A stretch of DNA of 64,000 bases from Cytidiella melzeri (Eukaryota > Basidiomycota > Agaricomycetes > Polyporales > Irpicaceae), in contig JABYQR010000046.1 in the NCBI GenBank assembly GCA_022592445.1, positions 124,001-188,000 on the forward strand, read 5' to 3'. The position numbers and the translations under genes are program-made. Below the pieces are notes generated by a model. The model ran no database searches. It saw nothing but the letters and a program-made list of their open reading frames with translations, and was not told where the DNA came from. Of this stretch, positions 1-10,787 are shown piece by piece; position 1 is the stretch's first letter; each line of letters starts with the position of its first letter.

Positions 1-345
1 AGTTTTCAGCTCCCGCCTTGCTCCCATCTGGCATTATCGGCAATGAGCCGACTTTTCTCTCTCGACCACCATGGTCTCGAGTCTCCCTTGTCTGCTCATC
101 TGCACGTCTTTGGCGTTGCGCGTTGTGATCATTACGATGAATTTGCAGTGGACATCTCTGTCAGTGTACGGGGTCAGCTGCGTGCATCGACATGTGGTGT
201 CCAATGCTTCTCTTGTAGAACGGGACCAGAGAGAGGCAAGAAGCAACAGCGTACGACACCCAAAGGCGTCAGCGGGTTCGTCCACTGTTGCTTATAATCT
301 CGCTGGAAATGACACGGCGACTGGGGCTATGTGAAGGGACCCATC
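1..345. other. Upstream region of the GH92 gene, no gene seen
   Basis: Short overlapping open frames on both strands show no recognisable family. The stretch directly precedes the signal-peptide ATG at 346 and presumably holds the GH92 promoter. I saw no clear TATA box. Confidence 0.4.
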
Positions 346-3300
346 ATGCGCGGTCTCTACTGCAACCAGCTCGTTGCATGGCTAGGAGCGCTATGCGTCG
401 CAGCTCAGGTTCAATCCACATATGCTGCGACTACAGCATCTGCCAACAAGACCTCAACCGTCACAAACCCTTCTACGTCGAGTACACACCAAGCGACGTC
501 GACGAGCTTTTTGTCATCCTTTCCGCCCGCTCCTACTCCTAGTGGCAAGGTGTCAGCCGCGAACCCAGCAAGTCTGGTCAACTTGTTCATTGGGACTACG
601 AATGGTGGACATGTCTTTCCAGGTACATCAAAATACGGTCCAGTCTCGCGTTATGTGCGCTGACCAGTTACATTGTGCTCAGGCGCTACCCTACCCCATG
701 GCATGGCCAAGGTAGGGATGGACACTGATTCTCCTGGTAATGTGAGTATAGAATACGTCCCAATATACTGCTGCTTCTGACTATTTGTAGCACGCTGGCT
801 ACGATGCCAACCCCATTTTCAACGTCACAGGTTTCTCGCAGCTGCATGATGATGGTACGTCTTGCAGTTGTCTAGAGCTATCTGGATCCTCATGCAGGAA
901 ATGACTTTAGGCACCGGCGGAGTACGTGACGGATTCCACATACTGAATCATCCATTCAACTCTTTTGTAGTCAATACCATTGTCGTTGTTCAAAGTCTTT
1001 CCATTTGCTTTCTGTGGTACCGACGACAAGTTCGAGCAATGCCCAACTTCCCTCGATGGTCGGAAGGTCCTGAGGAAGACTCTGAGCGACGGTGAGGAAG
1101 CCCCACCCTTCACCTTATGTTTGCTAAGCATATATTGTCACAGGCTCTCCGGATGATTTTGCAGAGCCTGGTTATTTCGCCAGCAATCTGGTATGTTCGC
1201 AATCATCAACTTTCTTCGTGTGCTTATCATGAATAATTCCCATCAGTCTACCAATATACGCGTAGAACTCACCTCAACTCGTAGAACAGCACTGCATAGG
1301 TGAGTAGTACGCGTTGCAAGCGTAGAACTCTTGCTAAAGCTGCACAGATACACGTTCCCTGCGGGAACTCAAAACCCAAGGATCATGGTCGACGTGACAA
1401 ATGACGGGCAACAAAGCAGTACTGATCCAATCATGTTGCTTAACGGTACAACTGCGCGTGTTACTGGCAAGTGGCTCTATGGTTCACTCATCAACGTACT
1501 TCTTACACCGAGAGCGCAGGCGGTGCATCGTTTGCTGCCTCGTTTGGTCCTGGCAGATACCGTGCATTCACTTGTGTAGATTTCAAAGGTGACGGGTTCG
1601 ACCTCGTAAGTATCTCTTTCGTTGCGATCCAGGCTTTTTTGTTGACTCGCATGAGCTGTAAGGGAACGCCCAGACAATCTGGAGCATTCCTTGGGAATTC
1701 TGGAATACAGCAGACCACAAACTTCCAGCAGCTGTATTTCGGCAAGTGGACTGTTTATGCTACGAATTGATCCCATCTGAATATTTTTGTAGGATTTCGC
1801 GAGCAGTTGGGAACATTATTCACGTTTAGTCCGCGTGCAGCAAATAGTAAGCTTTGACAAACGTCATGGCGCATCGACTGAATTTGCCTCATATAGGTCC
1901 AACCTCGATCCTCGTACGAGTTGGAGTATCCTTCATCTCATCTGATCAAGCATGTGCGAACGCCGAGTCAGAAATCCCTACGTTTGACTTTGACGGCGTT
2001 CGCGAGGCTGCTTTCAACGAATGGGACGAGCTCCTCGGTCGTATAAAGGTCGAGACCACCAACGTCGAGCCCGACATCGTGCAGCTCTTCTACAGTTCTT
2101 TCTATCGCACACATATTTCTCCAGCGGACTGTAAGCTCTTTTTCTACAATATTCTCAAGTGTCCCCACAGCAAGCTGATTCATTCTAGATACTGACGAAA
2201 ATCCCAACTGGAATTCCACCGAGCCGTACTATGATTCCTTTTACTGCAACGTACGTACACTCACGATCGTAGCTGTGTTCATTGCGATGATGACTGGTGC
2301 ATACAGTGGGATACATTCCGTACTTTGTACCCATGGATGTCATTGCACGACCCCGCCGATTTTGCGCGTATCGTGCGTGGCTTGATCAACATCCAGCAGC
2401 ACGAAGGTACGCCAGCATCCTCTTTGCTTACGCACGATTGCTCACATACTCACATCTCTCGTTCTCAGGCTGGCTTCCTGAATGCCGAGGCGCAACCGCT
2501 CAGCAGTTCATCCAGGGAGGAAGTAGTCAGTATATTCTCCATCTTTCGCGACAACCATACTCACAAAAGGGAAGACGGCGATCCGATTTTGTCCGAGTTC
2601 TTCGTAAAGTGAGTCGTTCGTCGCTTCTGTTCTAGTCCGGTCACTCATTCTCTCTGCGTAGGTATCATGAGCATTTGACAGCGCTCAACGTCTCTTCGGA
2701 AGGGCTTTACAATGCGTTGCTCGCAGATGCAGAGTTGCAGCCCCCGAATTGGGATCTGCAGGGAAGACAAGCTGGTTTGTGGAAGGCTCTAGGTAAGTAC
2801 AGGTATTACCATAGCTCTGGCATGCTGGGACTCACCTTTGACACGAGGTTATATACCATCTGATGTGTGGGAACCTAGTGGTACCAATACGAAGCAAGTG
2901 TCGAGAGCTCTGGAGGTCAGCGACGACATCCTTAAGCAAGTACACGAGTCGGACAACTTAAATTCTTCTTTCTTAGTATGCATTCGACGACTTTGGCATA
3001 TCTCAAGTTGCCAGGATACTCGGAAATGCTGGCGATGCCACCAAGGTGAACACGCAAAGCGTCCACATCCCCACTATCAACTGCGCTCATACGTACGTTG
3101 CTTTTGCATAGTATGCACAGCGGGCAGGGAACTTTGTCAATAACTGGAACCCTAACATTACCATGCCCGGATTTCCAAGTATTAAGGGTATGATGCAGGT
3201 GCGCCGTTTCAATCGTGGGAAGGGTATATTGAAAGTGTGACACCGCGTTCATTCGTAGCCTCGATTTTTGAACGGAACGTTCAACTTTACGGATCCCAGA

Positions 3301-4361
3301 CACTGCAGCGTCAATGATCCTCTCATGTCTACTTGTTTTCTCAACGCAGTCAACACGGACGGGTTCTATGAAGGTTCTCCGATTGTTGTAAGTAGTGTCT
3401 CCATGAACAACACATCGGGGGCTGACAAGCCTCGTTTGCGTAGTACTCACAGGTAAGTGGGCGAGGACACCATTGGTTCTTGCGGTAGGGCACTCAATCA
3501 CCGCAGTTTGTACCGCAAGACACTGCCAAACTGATTCAACTCCAAGGTGGCGATGAAGCGTTCATCAACAGATTGAACTTCATCTTCGAGCAGGTACGCC
3601 CCCTGGTTAGTCGTATGTGATTGGTAAGGAATCGCTCACGTTCCGATCGATGAAGAACTTCTTTGACTCTACGGACGAGCCTTCACAGCAAATCCCGTTC
3701 ATGTACCATTACGCCAATCGCCCCGGGCTGAGTACGCAAACGTCGCGTCAAGTGATCGCAGAGTTCTACAACACGTCTGTTAATGGCTTACCTGGTAACG
3801 ACGGTATGTCCTACCTTTGACTCACTTCCGAACCATACGCTAAGTCATCTTCTCTGTGTGAAGACTCTGGTGAGTAACGTGATTCCATAGAACACTCAAA
3901 ATATGCGTGAACTCAATGATCCTGCACCAGGTGCCATGGGAAGTTACGTCGCGTTCTACCTCGCAGGCTTATACCCCGTCCCTGCTACGCGCCAACTCCT
4001 TCTCTCCTCCCCGTACTTTCCCGAAATATCCTTCTTCAATCCAACCTTTGGGAGCACGACCACGATTAGAGCTAAGAATTTCGTGGGGAACCCGGCCAAC
4101 GGGACGGGCGGGACTGTTTTCGTAAAGGCAAGTCGCACCCACATCTTGTTTGATTGTTCGCTCACAATTATGGAAATAAATTTTTGTGTGTAGAGTGTCA
4201 CGATAAACGGCGCGCCGTGGAAGTCGAATTGCTTTTTGGAGTGGGACGCGTTCATGCAGGGATCTACCATCGAGCTCGAGCTTACGGATGATATCAATGT
4301 CTCGTGTGGTAACGGCGCTGGGGCACTACCTCCGTCGCTTTCGACCGGTGGCTTTGACTAA
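346..4361 (+). CDS. Secreted glycoside hydrolase family 92 alpha-mannosidase
   Basis: GH92 enzymes are calcium-dependent exo-alpha-mannosidases that trim mannose from N-glycans and fungal mannans. The ATG at 346 opens a typical signal peptide (LVAWLGALCVAAQVQSTYA), followed by a Thr/Ser-rich linker. Family blocks appear in order across many short introns: LVNLFIGT..GGHVFPG, LPHGMAKVGMDTDSPGN, HAGYDANP, VTGFSQLHDDGTGG, TRRTALHRYTFPAG, ILVRVGVSFIS, WDTFRTLYPWM, IVRGLINIQQHEGWLPECRG, QVIAEFYN and the active-site motif GNDDSGAMGSY, with TAA at 4359-4361. The start is set by the signal peptide; an in-frame GTG at 331 is not used. Two introns are read as GC-AG (1467-1519 and 1742-1792), and one exon is only 6 nt (3864-3869). 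No frameshift is needed, so the gene looks functional. Mannose linkage specificity cannot be read from the sequence. Confidence 0.88.
3864..3869 (+). other. 6-nt microexon of the GH92 gene
   Basis: Flanking introns 3804-3863 (GTATGT..GAAG) and 3870-3930 (GTGAGT..CCAG) leave only ACTCTG as exon. It completes the second Asp of GNDD, encodes Ser and supplies the first base of Gly, giving GNDDSGAMGSY, the conserved GH92 motif. Any other joining I tried loses the motif or the frame. Confidence 0.75.
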
Positions 4362-5439
4362 TCCTGTAGTAGTGTACTGCTCGGCGAGGTGATGCAGCCT
4401 GAGAATAGCCAATCAGTTTGTGGCCGCATGTTTCTCCTTCTGATATCAACTAGGAGGAGACTGATATATATATTGGCGAGGGTGGACGTCCGTGGTATGC
4501 TCCTTGGCTGTCCACAATGATTTAGCGCATGTTTTGGTGGACATTATACATCAGCATTCGGTATTTTGCTACACTGCACCGACACTTCAAATTTTGGCAC
4601 GGATCGACGCCACAACGGTGTTGCCAAACACGACAATACAGCAGTCCCTACAGTCTTGGTTTGGTTTGACAGACCTCCTAGGATGGACATATCTGAAAAG
4701 TCTTTTTGATCGGAACTTACTGCTCAAGCCAAGTCAAACGTGGAATGTCCGGCCCCGAAGAAACGCTGACGTGTGGTAAGCTCGTGAAAAGAGGTTCCCA
4801 AGATAAGAGCCGGTGCATGCCCTGAGTTACAGCTGACAGCACGAATAGTGTACAGCATGAGTAGAAACAATAGAAAAGGCTCACATCTCAAGCGTAGAAA
4901 GCGATTAACTACTCGCTATTAGCAGTATTTGCGCAGCGGTCGGGTAAGCTCAATAAGCGATGTTGTTCGTCCTCGGGTGATGATGTCTTTTCCCTCAACA
5001 AGCCGAACGGGCTCGAGGGTGACCGTGAGAGGACCCGCGGCCAAGGTGACGCTGCGACAGCCAACTTGCATGGAACTGCGGGTCACCATGCCGTGGAAGC
5101 TCAAGCTGTCAGTCTTCCGAGTGCAAGCTTCTACTCTTGACCTCCGGTGTATGGCAATCGTAGCTTTCGCAGCATAGCGGTGGCGTCCGGGAATAGGCAG
5201 GTAGACGAGTGCTGTACCGGGAAAACCTCGAGGATGTTATGAAAGAGGAAAGCTGCCGGTTGACGTCGGGCGCGGTGGAAGGGCTGTTGCATGTACATCG
5301 CTTGCTGCGACTTGGCATGCTGTGTCCACAGCCACCATGTTTCCATGTAGCGCGCGACTAGAACGTGTCCGACGGGATGCTGATATAGGACAGCTTGCAG
5401 TCTTTCCTCCACAACCTCTACGTGCTCAACTTTTGAACT
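4362..5439. other. Intergenic region between GH92 and kinase genes
   Basis: About 1.1 kb. Short open frames exist on both strands, including a 61-codon minus frame at 4919-5104, but none shows a recognisable domain or believable splicing. It probably contains the GH92 terminator region and the kinase promoter. Confidence 0.4.
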
Positions 5440-7713
5440 ATGGGAGCCCAGCAAAGCAGACAGCGTCGTCGTGCGCAGGAAGCAATCAACGTGCCAGGAC
5501 CGAGGGGCTCAGGAGGTTCCAGCGGCGCACGCAGCGGTCGTTCGTCAATCACTTCGCTGCTGGACGGGAAACGAGGAAAGAAGGAAGCGAGCGCACCGTC
5601 AGTCGAAAGTACCCCGACAACGCAGAGCGCAGCACCCTCCGGACCACCAGTGTCATCGTCGTCGTCGACAGCAACAGCGAGCAGCAACAAGCAGCGCTGG
5701 AACAAGCAGCGGACGGAAGATGCCGAACCTGTGAGACTACTATTTTTGTTCTCGATACGCGCCCCTCTCTCCCTTGAAAGAGAGAGGATAACAAGCGTCC
5801 CTCTTCACACCAGACGCTGTCATCGCTCTTGTTTCCTCTCTCTCACCACCATTCCACATCCAGGACAGCAGCTCAACCATGCCTCAGCCAGCCACCGTGC
5901 CCTGCCAGGTGAGAGAACCACACACCGGAGAGATAACGGCCTGATCTGACTCGGGTTGTCTGTTGCTAGTATCGCACAGGAAAGACGTTGGGAAGCGGCA
6001 CGTACGCCATTGTCAAGGAGGCAGTCCATATCAAGACTGGCCAGTACTATGCTTGCAAAGTCATCAACAAGAAGCTTATGGAGGGGCGGGAGTACATGGT
6101 ATGTCGCGTTAGTTGCACCAAACGCCCTGGGAAACCACCAACTACATTGCGCGCGCAAATGGTTCGCTGACCATCGCTCGACGACTTTACTGCAGGTCCG
6201 CAACGAGATCGCCGTTCTCAAACGTGTTTCGAAAGGATACTCTAATATTGTCACTCTGCACGACTACTTCGAGGTCAGATCTCCTCCGATCTTTGCGTTC
6301 ATGTGATCATCTCACCGTGCGCCGGTTGACAGACCTCGCACAACTTGTACCTCGTCTTTGATCTATGCACGGGCGGCGAGCTCTTTGATCGTATTTGCGC
6401 AAAGGGCAACTACTACGAGGCGTGGGTCTTCATCACCACTCTCTTGATGCTCGTACTGAACAATGACGCAGTGATGCTGCTGACCTCGTCCGTACCGTCT
6501 TCAAGGCCGTTCAGTACATCCACGAATGCGGCATTGTCCACAGAGGTGCGCACATCCTTTTGCAACTCGAACGACCTTCCACTGATGATACACACTCACT
6601 GTAGATCTGAAGCCCGAGAACCTACTATTCCGCACGAAGAAGGAAGATGCCGACATCATGATCGCAGACTTTGGCTTGAGCCGTATGATGGACGAGGAGA
6701 AGCTGCAGATGCTGACGGAAATTTGTGGTACACCTGGGGTGCGTGTGTGTTCCGGCTTTCTGTCGCACAAAGATGTTGACCATCCGTGCAGTACATGGCA
6801 CCTGAAATCTTCAAGAAGAGTATGTCACTTTCAGCAGGAAAGTGAGATGTGTCTGACAACAAACCTTTACAGCTGGGCACGGAAAGCCCGTCGACGTGTG
6901 GGCTATGGGCGTCATCACCTATTTCCTCCTCTGCGGTAAGAATGGTGCATCCGTTTTCACGAGTTCAGCGCTGGATGTCACTCTCGCTAGGTTACACCCC
7001 CTTTGATCGTGAAACCCAGCAACAAGAGATGGAAGCCATCATCGCTGGCGACTACAAATTCGAGCCAGGTTTGTCTTCGTAGCGCTGCATCAGCATCAGA
7101 ATATGATCTCACACGGCGAGCAGAGGAATATTGGGAAAACGTATCGGCTACCGCGAAGGACTTTGTCCGCACGTGTCTCACGATCGACCCTGCGAAGCGT
7201 CCTACGGCGTCGGAGATGCTGCGACACAAGTGGCTCGCGGACAGCGAGCCGCACTATGTGGAAGACAAGGAAGGCAAGATGACCAACTTGTTGCCGCACA
7301 TCCAAAAGGCGTTCGATGCGCGCAAGACTTGTACGTTTGTTTTTTACCTGTTACAAGAGAGTTCACATTGACCCCCCTTTCCTTATCAGTCCGCAAGGCG
7401 GTACTGTCGATGATGGCGATGAAGCGTATGTCCATGTTGGCTTCGCAGCTGTCGCCACAAGCGCAGAAGCTCGGGGACAACATCGCGCAGTACAAGGAAG
7501 AGTCAGAAAAGGTGTGTCTTCTTGGTCGCCGTAGGCTAGAGTCTCACACTCTTGGGGGTTTCCTAATAGGAAAACGTCGACGAGGGCCGCGACGTGATTC
7601 ACTTTCCGAGCGAACACGAGTCTTCAGAGCAGCAGCACGCGCCCCAATCGCCTGGTCACCCACCCCTCGAGTCGTCGTTGGCTGGATTGTCAGTTAGCTC
7701 GACGCAGAAATGA
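5440..7713 (+). CDS. CaMK-type Ser/Thr protein kinase with N-myristoylation motif
   Basis: Cytosolic Ca2+/calmodulin-dependent kinase of the CaMKI type. Motifs in order: glycine loop LGSGTYAIV, catalytic lysine in YACKVINKK, VHRDLKPENLLF (split by an intron before the Asp), DFGLSRMM, GTPGYMAPEIF, subdomain IX VDVWAMGVITYFLLCGYTPFD, then a basic/hydrophobic probable calmodulin-binding helix FRKAVLSMMAMKRMSML. The stop is TGA at 7711-7713. Two starts are possible. An ATG at 5879 gives a compact kinase. An upstream exon at 5440-5730 (donor GTGAGA at 5731, acceptor CAG ending 5863) joins in frame through Asp-Ser-Ser-Ser-Thr to that Met, adding about 100 Ser/Pro/basic residues that begin MGAQQSRQ, a good N-myristoylation signal. 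I prefer the long form. At least eight introns; no lesion seen. Confidence 0.85.
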
Positions 7714-8134
7714 TTGGCTGAGTTTGTGTTTGTGTTGGGTATCGACTGGAAGGAATGGGCGGTGCGATGTGATTGCTGTAATGAGTATTAATTGTATGAT
7801 TTAGCGCAGCCTGATGTTGCTCCAGCCTCTTTTTCCTAAGTTATTCATTGTGTCTTTTCTTGGTTTGGTGGATCAGTCTAAAGTCAGGGCCTTGTTTCAT
7901 CGTTTGTGCTGCTTTCTGATGTAGTCGATGTAGACTATCTCTATGCATTATTCTGCTAGCGTTTCTCTCTCTTTTGTGATGTTTGTTGCGCAGCCCTAGA
8001 AGGCAAGTAACATTGCGTGAAGCACACAATGATGCGCGTGGGAAATGAATCGATGTTTGCCATGACATTATTTATGGGCACTTACTCGAAGTCGCCAACC
8101 TCACAACACTGCACGTTAGACGTGAATATCAACG

Positions 8135-8177
8135 ATGGATATTGCGTGGATATGGAAAATTTCCACGCAATATCCAT
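8135..8177. repeat. Perfect 16-bp inverted repeat (hairpin) with a third copy nearby
   Basis: ATGGATATTGCGTGGA (8135-8150) and its exact reverse complement (8162-8177) flank an 11-bp loop. A third direct copy begins at 8190. Diverged GGATAT-rich repeats recur at 10149-10250, on the other side of the GH79 fragment. The rest of 7714-8504 is AT-rich with no gene, and includes a short palindrome, AGTATACGTATACGTATACT, at about 8409-8428. Confidence 0.7.
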
Positions 8178-8504
8178 GCACTTCTCAGAATGGATATTGC
8201 GTGGATAGAGCCTAGAATAGTTGGAATTTCCATGCTGTATCCATTCAATATCCACGTAGACGCCTGATCAGCGATAATTATAATCGGGCAGTATATTAAT
8301 ATTCAGAATCTAATTGATTTTTGGCCACTATGCCATTGCACACCACGCGCGAGCTGACCATGCATGTACAGTATACATTGACCTGTAATACTAATGTACA
8401 TGTATCTAGTATACGTATACGTATACTCGCGATCGTGAGGATTGTGATGCATGCGCGACATCAAAGTTAACTGTACAGTACGCGTGCGTACGACGACGCA
8501 TGAT

Positions 8505-9350
8505 GAATTAAACGGTATACCTAGACACACGACGTCAGTATTTTCCATATTGTATAGGGGACCGTATAAGCGTGTACCGAGATACCACTTGACGTCCACG
8601 AGCGCAGAAACATTGTTGAGCATGTAGATGATCTCGTCTGTAAATATCAGGGTAGGCGTGGCCGTCTAACCGCACTTGATCAGTACCGCGGTGACTCGAG
8701 CAACAGAGCAGTGGAGACGTACAGGATTAGAGGTATCGTCCTTGTCTTTCTCGATCGCCTTGCCATCTGGGATACTGGGCACGAGCGTCGCGTATTCCTG
8801 AGTGTTGCCGCCGACACGGATGGGTACGGTCCCGCCGCGCTGTGCCACAAGGGCCATGAGGTTGAGGAACGGGACGCTGAGGTACATTCTGTGGTTTTCT
8901 GTGTAAGCCGCTATATTCTAAAGCTCAAAGCAAAGAGGGCGTACAAGTTGATACCAACTGCGAAACAATTTTAGTATTTGCTACAATCAATACTAGGGTT
9001 AGTCACTCACTGACTTGGGTCACAACACTCATTTCAATGGAAAAGCCAAGAAAGGAACCGTTGAGGGGTATGGACAAGCCACTGACAGCGGCGGCGCTTG
9101 TCTGCAAACCCAAGGTGAATTGCGTTGGGGGAGCAGGAGACAGAACAGGAGGCGGTTGGAGGACTTCGTTGTTGAAGGCAGGCATAGCTGCGAGCCAGGC
9201 AGAAAGTGCAGAGGAGGAGGCTACTGCAGCGGAGCCCGTCGCTGTGCCAAGTGGTTGCTGCACTACGCCTGCGGTGTTGTAGACGGTGACGACGGCTGTT
9301 ACCTGTGCTATGCAGCCCAGCTGTCCTGTGGATGTGGCTCCTCGGTACAT
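8505..9350 (-). pseudogene. Truncated GH79 (beta-glucuronidase-like) gene
   Basis: On the minus strand, blocks of the fungal GH79 family appear in order: AVVTVYNTAG, LSIPLNGSFLGFSIEMSVVTQV, then VPFLNLMALVAQRGG, IRVGGNTQEYA, KAIEKDKDDTSNP, TPTLIFTDEIIYMLNNVSAL and VDVKWYLG joined over a GTACAC..CTAG intron to GIPFN. Family enzymes release glucuronic acid or its 4-O-methyl form from arabinogalactan or related chains. The match stops at about 8505, inside the N-terminal half of the catalytic barrel. The catalytic acid/base, nucleophile and C-terminal domain are absent, and no signal peptide is convincingly joined at the 5' end. The remnant is bounded on both sides by GGATAT-type repeats, suggesting transposon-associated decay. 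Intron placement is approximate. Confidence 0.72.
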
Positions 9351-10263
9351 GAAAACTGGTCCTCAAGCCACGGCTCGGTGTGTTTCGGGGCAAGAAGAGC
9401 GAGCGTGTTTTGCGTGCTTTGACCAGAGTAGTCCTGCTTGACATTTAACGCGGTATGAATCAACGTCAGCTCCGCAAATACTCACAATGTCACGTAGATT
9501 CTGGAAGCGCGGCAGCAAGACTCCCGAAGCAGCACGCCACATGGTCGACACATTCACAAATTAATTGGAAAGCGTCGTGGTCCAAGCCGGAGACGGAAAC
9601 AACAATATGTTCCGCACGGTTGAGACCTACATGCATACCCGCCGACAAAACATCGGTGCCCGGCCTTCGTACGTGCCTGGCAAAAGAGGATGAGGTGGAA
9701 GACCAGATTTGGCAGACACAGTGCGCGTTATCAGTCACCAACGATTGAGACATTACGCACGTATTTGGGTCAGCAATGTGGAACTAGGACGAAGGCACCG
9801 CATACACTCACCGGAAGGGCTCTATTAGCGGTCCTAAGGAGACAACAGAGTAGGGTGACTGCAGTAGAGCTGGATCTGAACGGCGTGGGCAACTCCATCA
9901 GCGACGGAGCAACACAGGGTGAGACGCGACAACAAGAGGGAGGGAGCTCGAGTGAGGAACGAGCTGAGACATCGCGATGCATCAGAGAAAGAACAAAGGT
10001 GTACAGGCGCGCACTTGGGGAAGCGGGCCTGGGTTTCTGATGAGTTTCTGTGGTGCGGTGTGTGGAGTTATGACGCGTTTGTTGAAGTCATGGTTGCAGG
10101 AAGAATGCCGACGGGCGCTCCTTGCGGGTCTGGATTATAGTTATGGGCGCTTATATGGATATTACATTTTTATTGCATGGAAATAAGTGTGAATGGATAT
10201 AGGGTGGATATCGGATGGATATCACTAATATACATGCGATATCCACGATGGGAATTCAGGGCT
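9351..10263. other. Gene-free region with GGATAT-rich repeats at its right end
   Basis: Open frames on both strands to about 10140 show no recognisable domain. From 10145 to 10255 the sequence is a cluster of diverged GGATATC/TGGATAT motifs resembling the hairpin family near 8.1 kb. Confidence 0.4.
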
Positions 10264-10787
10264 AACGTGCAGTGCAATATTGTGAATCACTGCGTAACGA
10301 CCACCATTTATGCTCTCAAAAAGGTGCCGAAAAAGAGTCCATATTTCCTCAGATATACACCACCTGAAAAATTTACATTGTTTGCCTCACAAAAGTGGCC
10401 TGTTCTGTTGTACCTTTTCTGCCAAACTAACAGTCAGTTTTCTGTTTCTGATAAATGGCACATTTTGTCTCTATTTTCCCTGATGACATTGATTGAATGA
10501 TTGGCTGAACTACACGGCCTTTGCATACCAATATCTCCATTTATCTCTGTAATCCACAGCAATTTATTTGAACTATGTTTCAGATGAAAAACAGGGACAA
10601 AAGTGCTGTTTTTCCAGGTCAGAAAATTGACTGTTAGTTCAGTGGAGAAAGCACACAAAAACAGAGATTTTTTGGGGGGCAAATATTTTCAAAAGGAAAT
10701 ATATATGAAAGTATGTACTCTTTTTTGATGTCTTTTTTTGATAGGATATATGTGGCTTGTTACACAGTGAATATCCATGCACTGCGT
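10264..10787. repeat. Foldback (long inverted repeat) element A
   Basis: The left arm (about 10268-10480) is matched, with mismatches and small gaps, by the reverse complement of about 10570-10787. Shared blocks include CACTGCGTAAC, CTCAAAAAGG, AAAAGAGT, AACTAACAGTCA and TTTTCTG. The centre is near 10525. There is no coding capacity. It looks like a non-autonomous MITE or foldback element of about 520 bp. Confidence 0.65.

Noticed and set aside
31..334. Overlapping small ORFs before the GH92 gene
   Set aside because: Three mutually overlapping short frames on both strands with no domain or signal; typical of GC-balanced non-coding DNA.
8303..8623. 106-codon minus-strand ORF as an independent gene
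   Set aside because: Its first residues are the continuation of the GH79 fragment read through an intron; the rest is AT-rich non-coding DNA.
9490..9753. 87-codon minus-strand ORF upstream of the GH79 fragment
   Set aside because: No family, no splice continuity into GH79 and no signal peptide; treated as chance.
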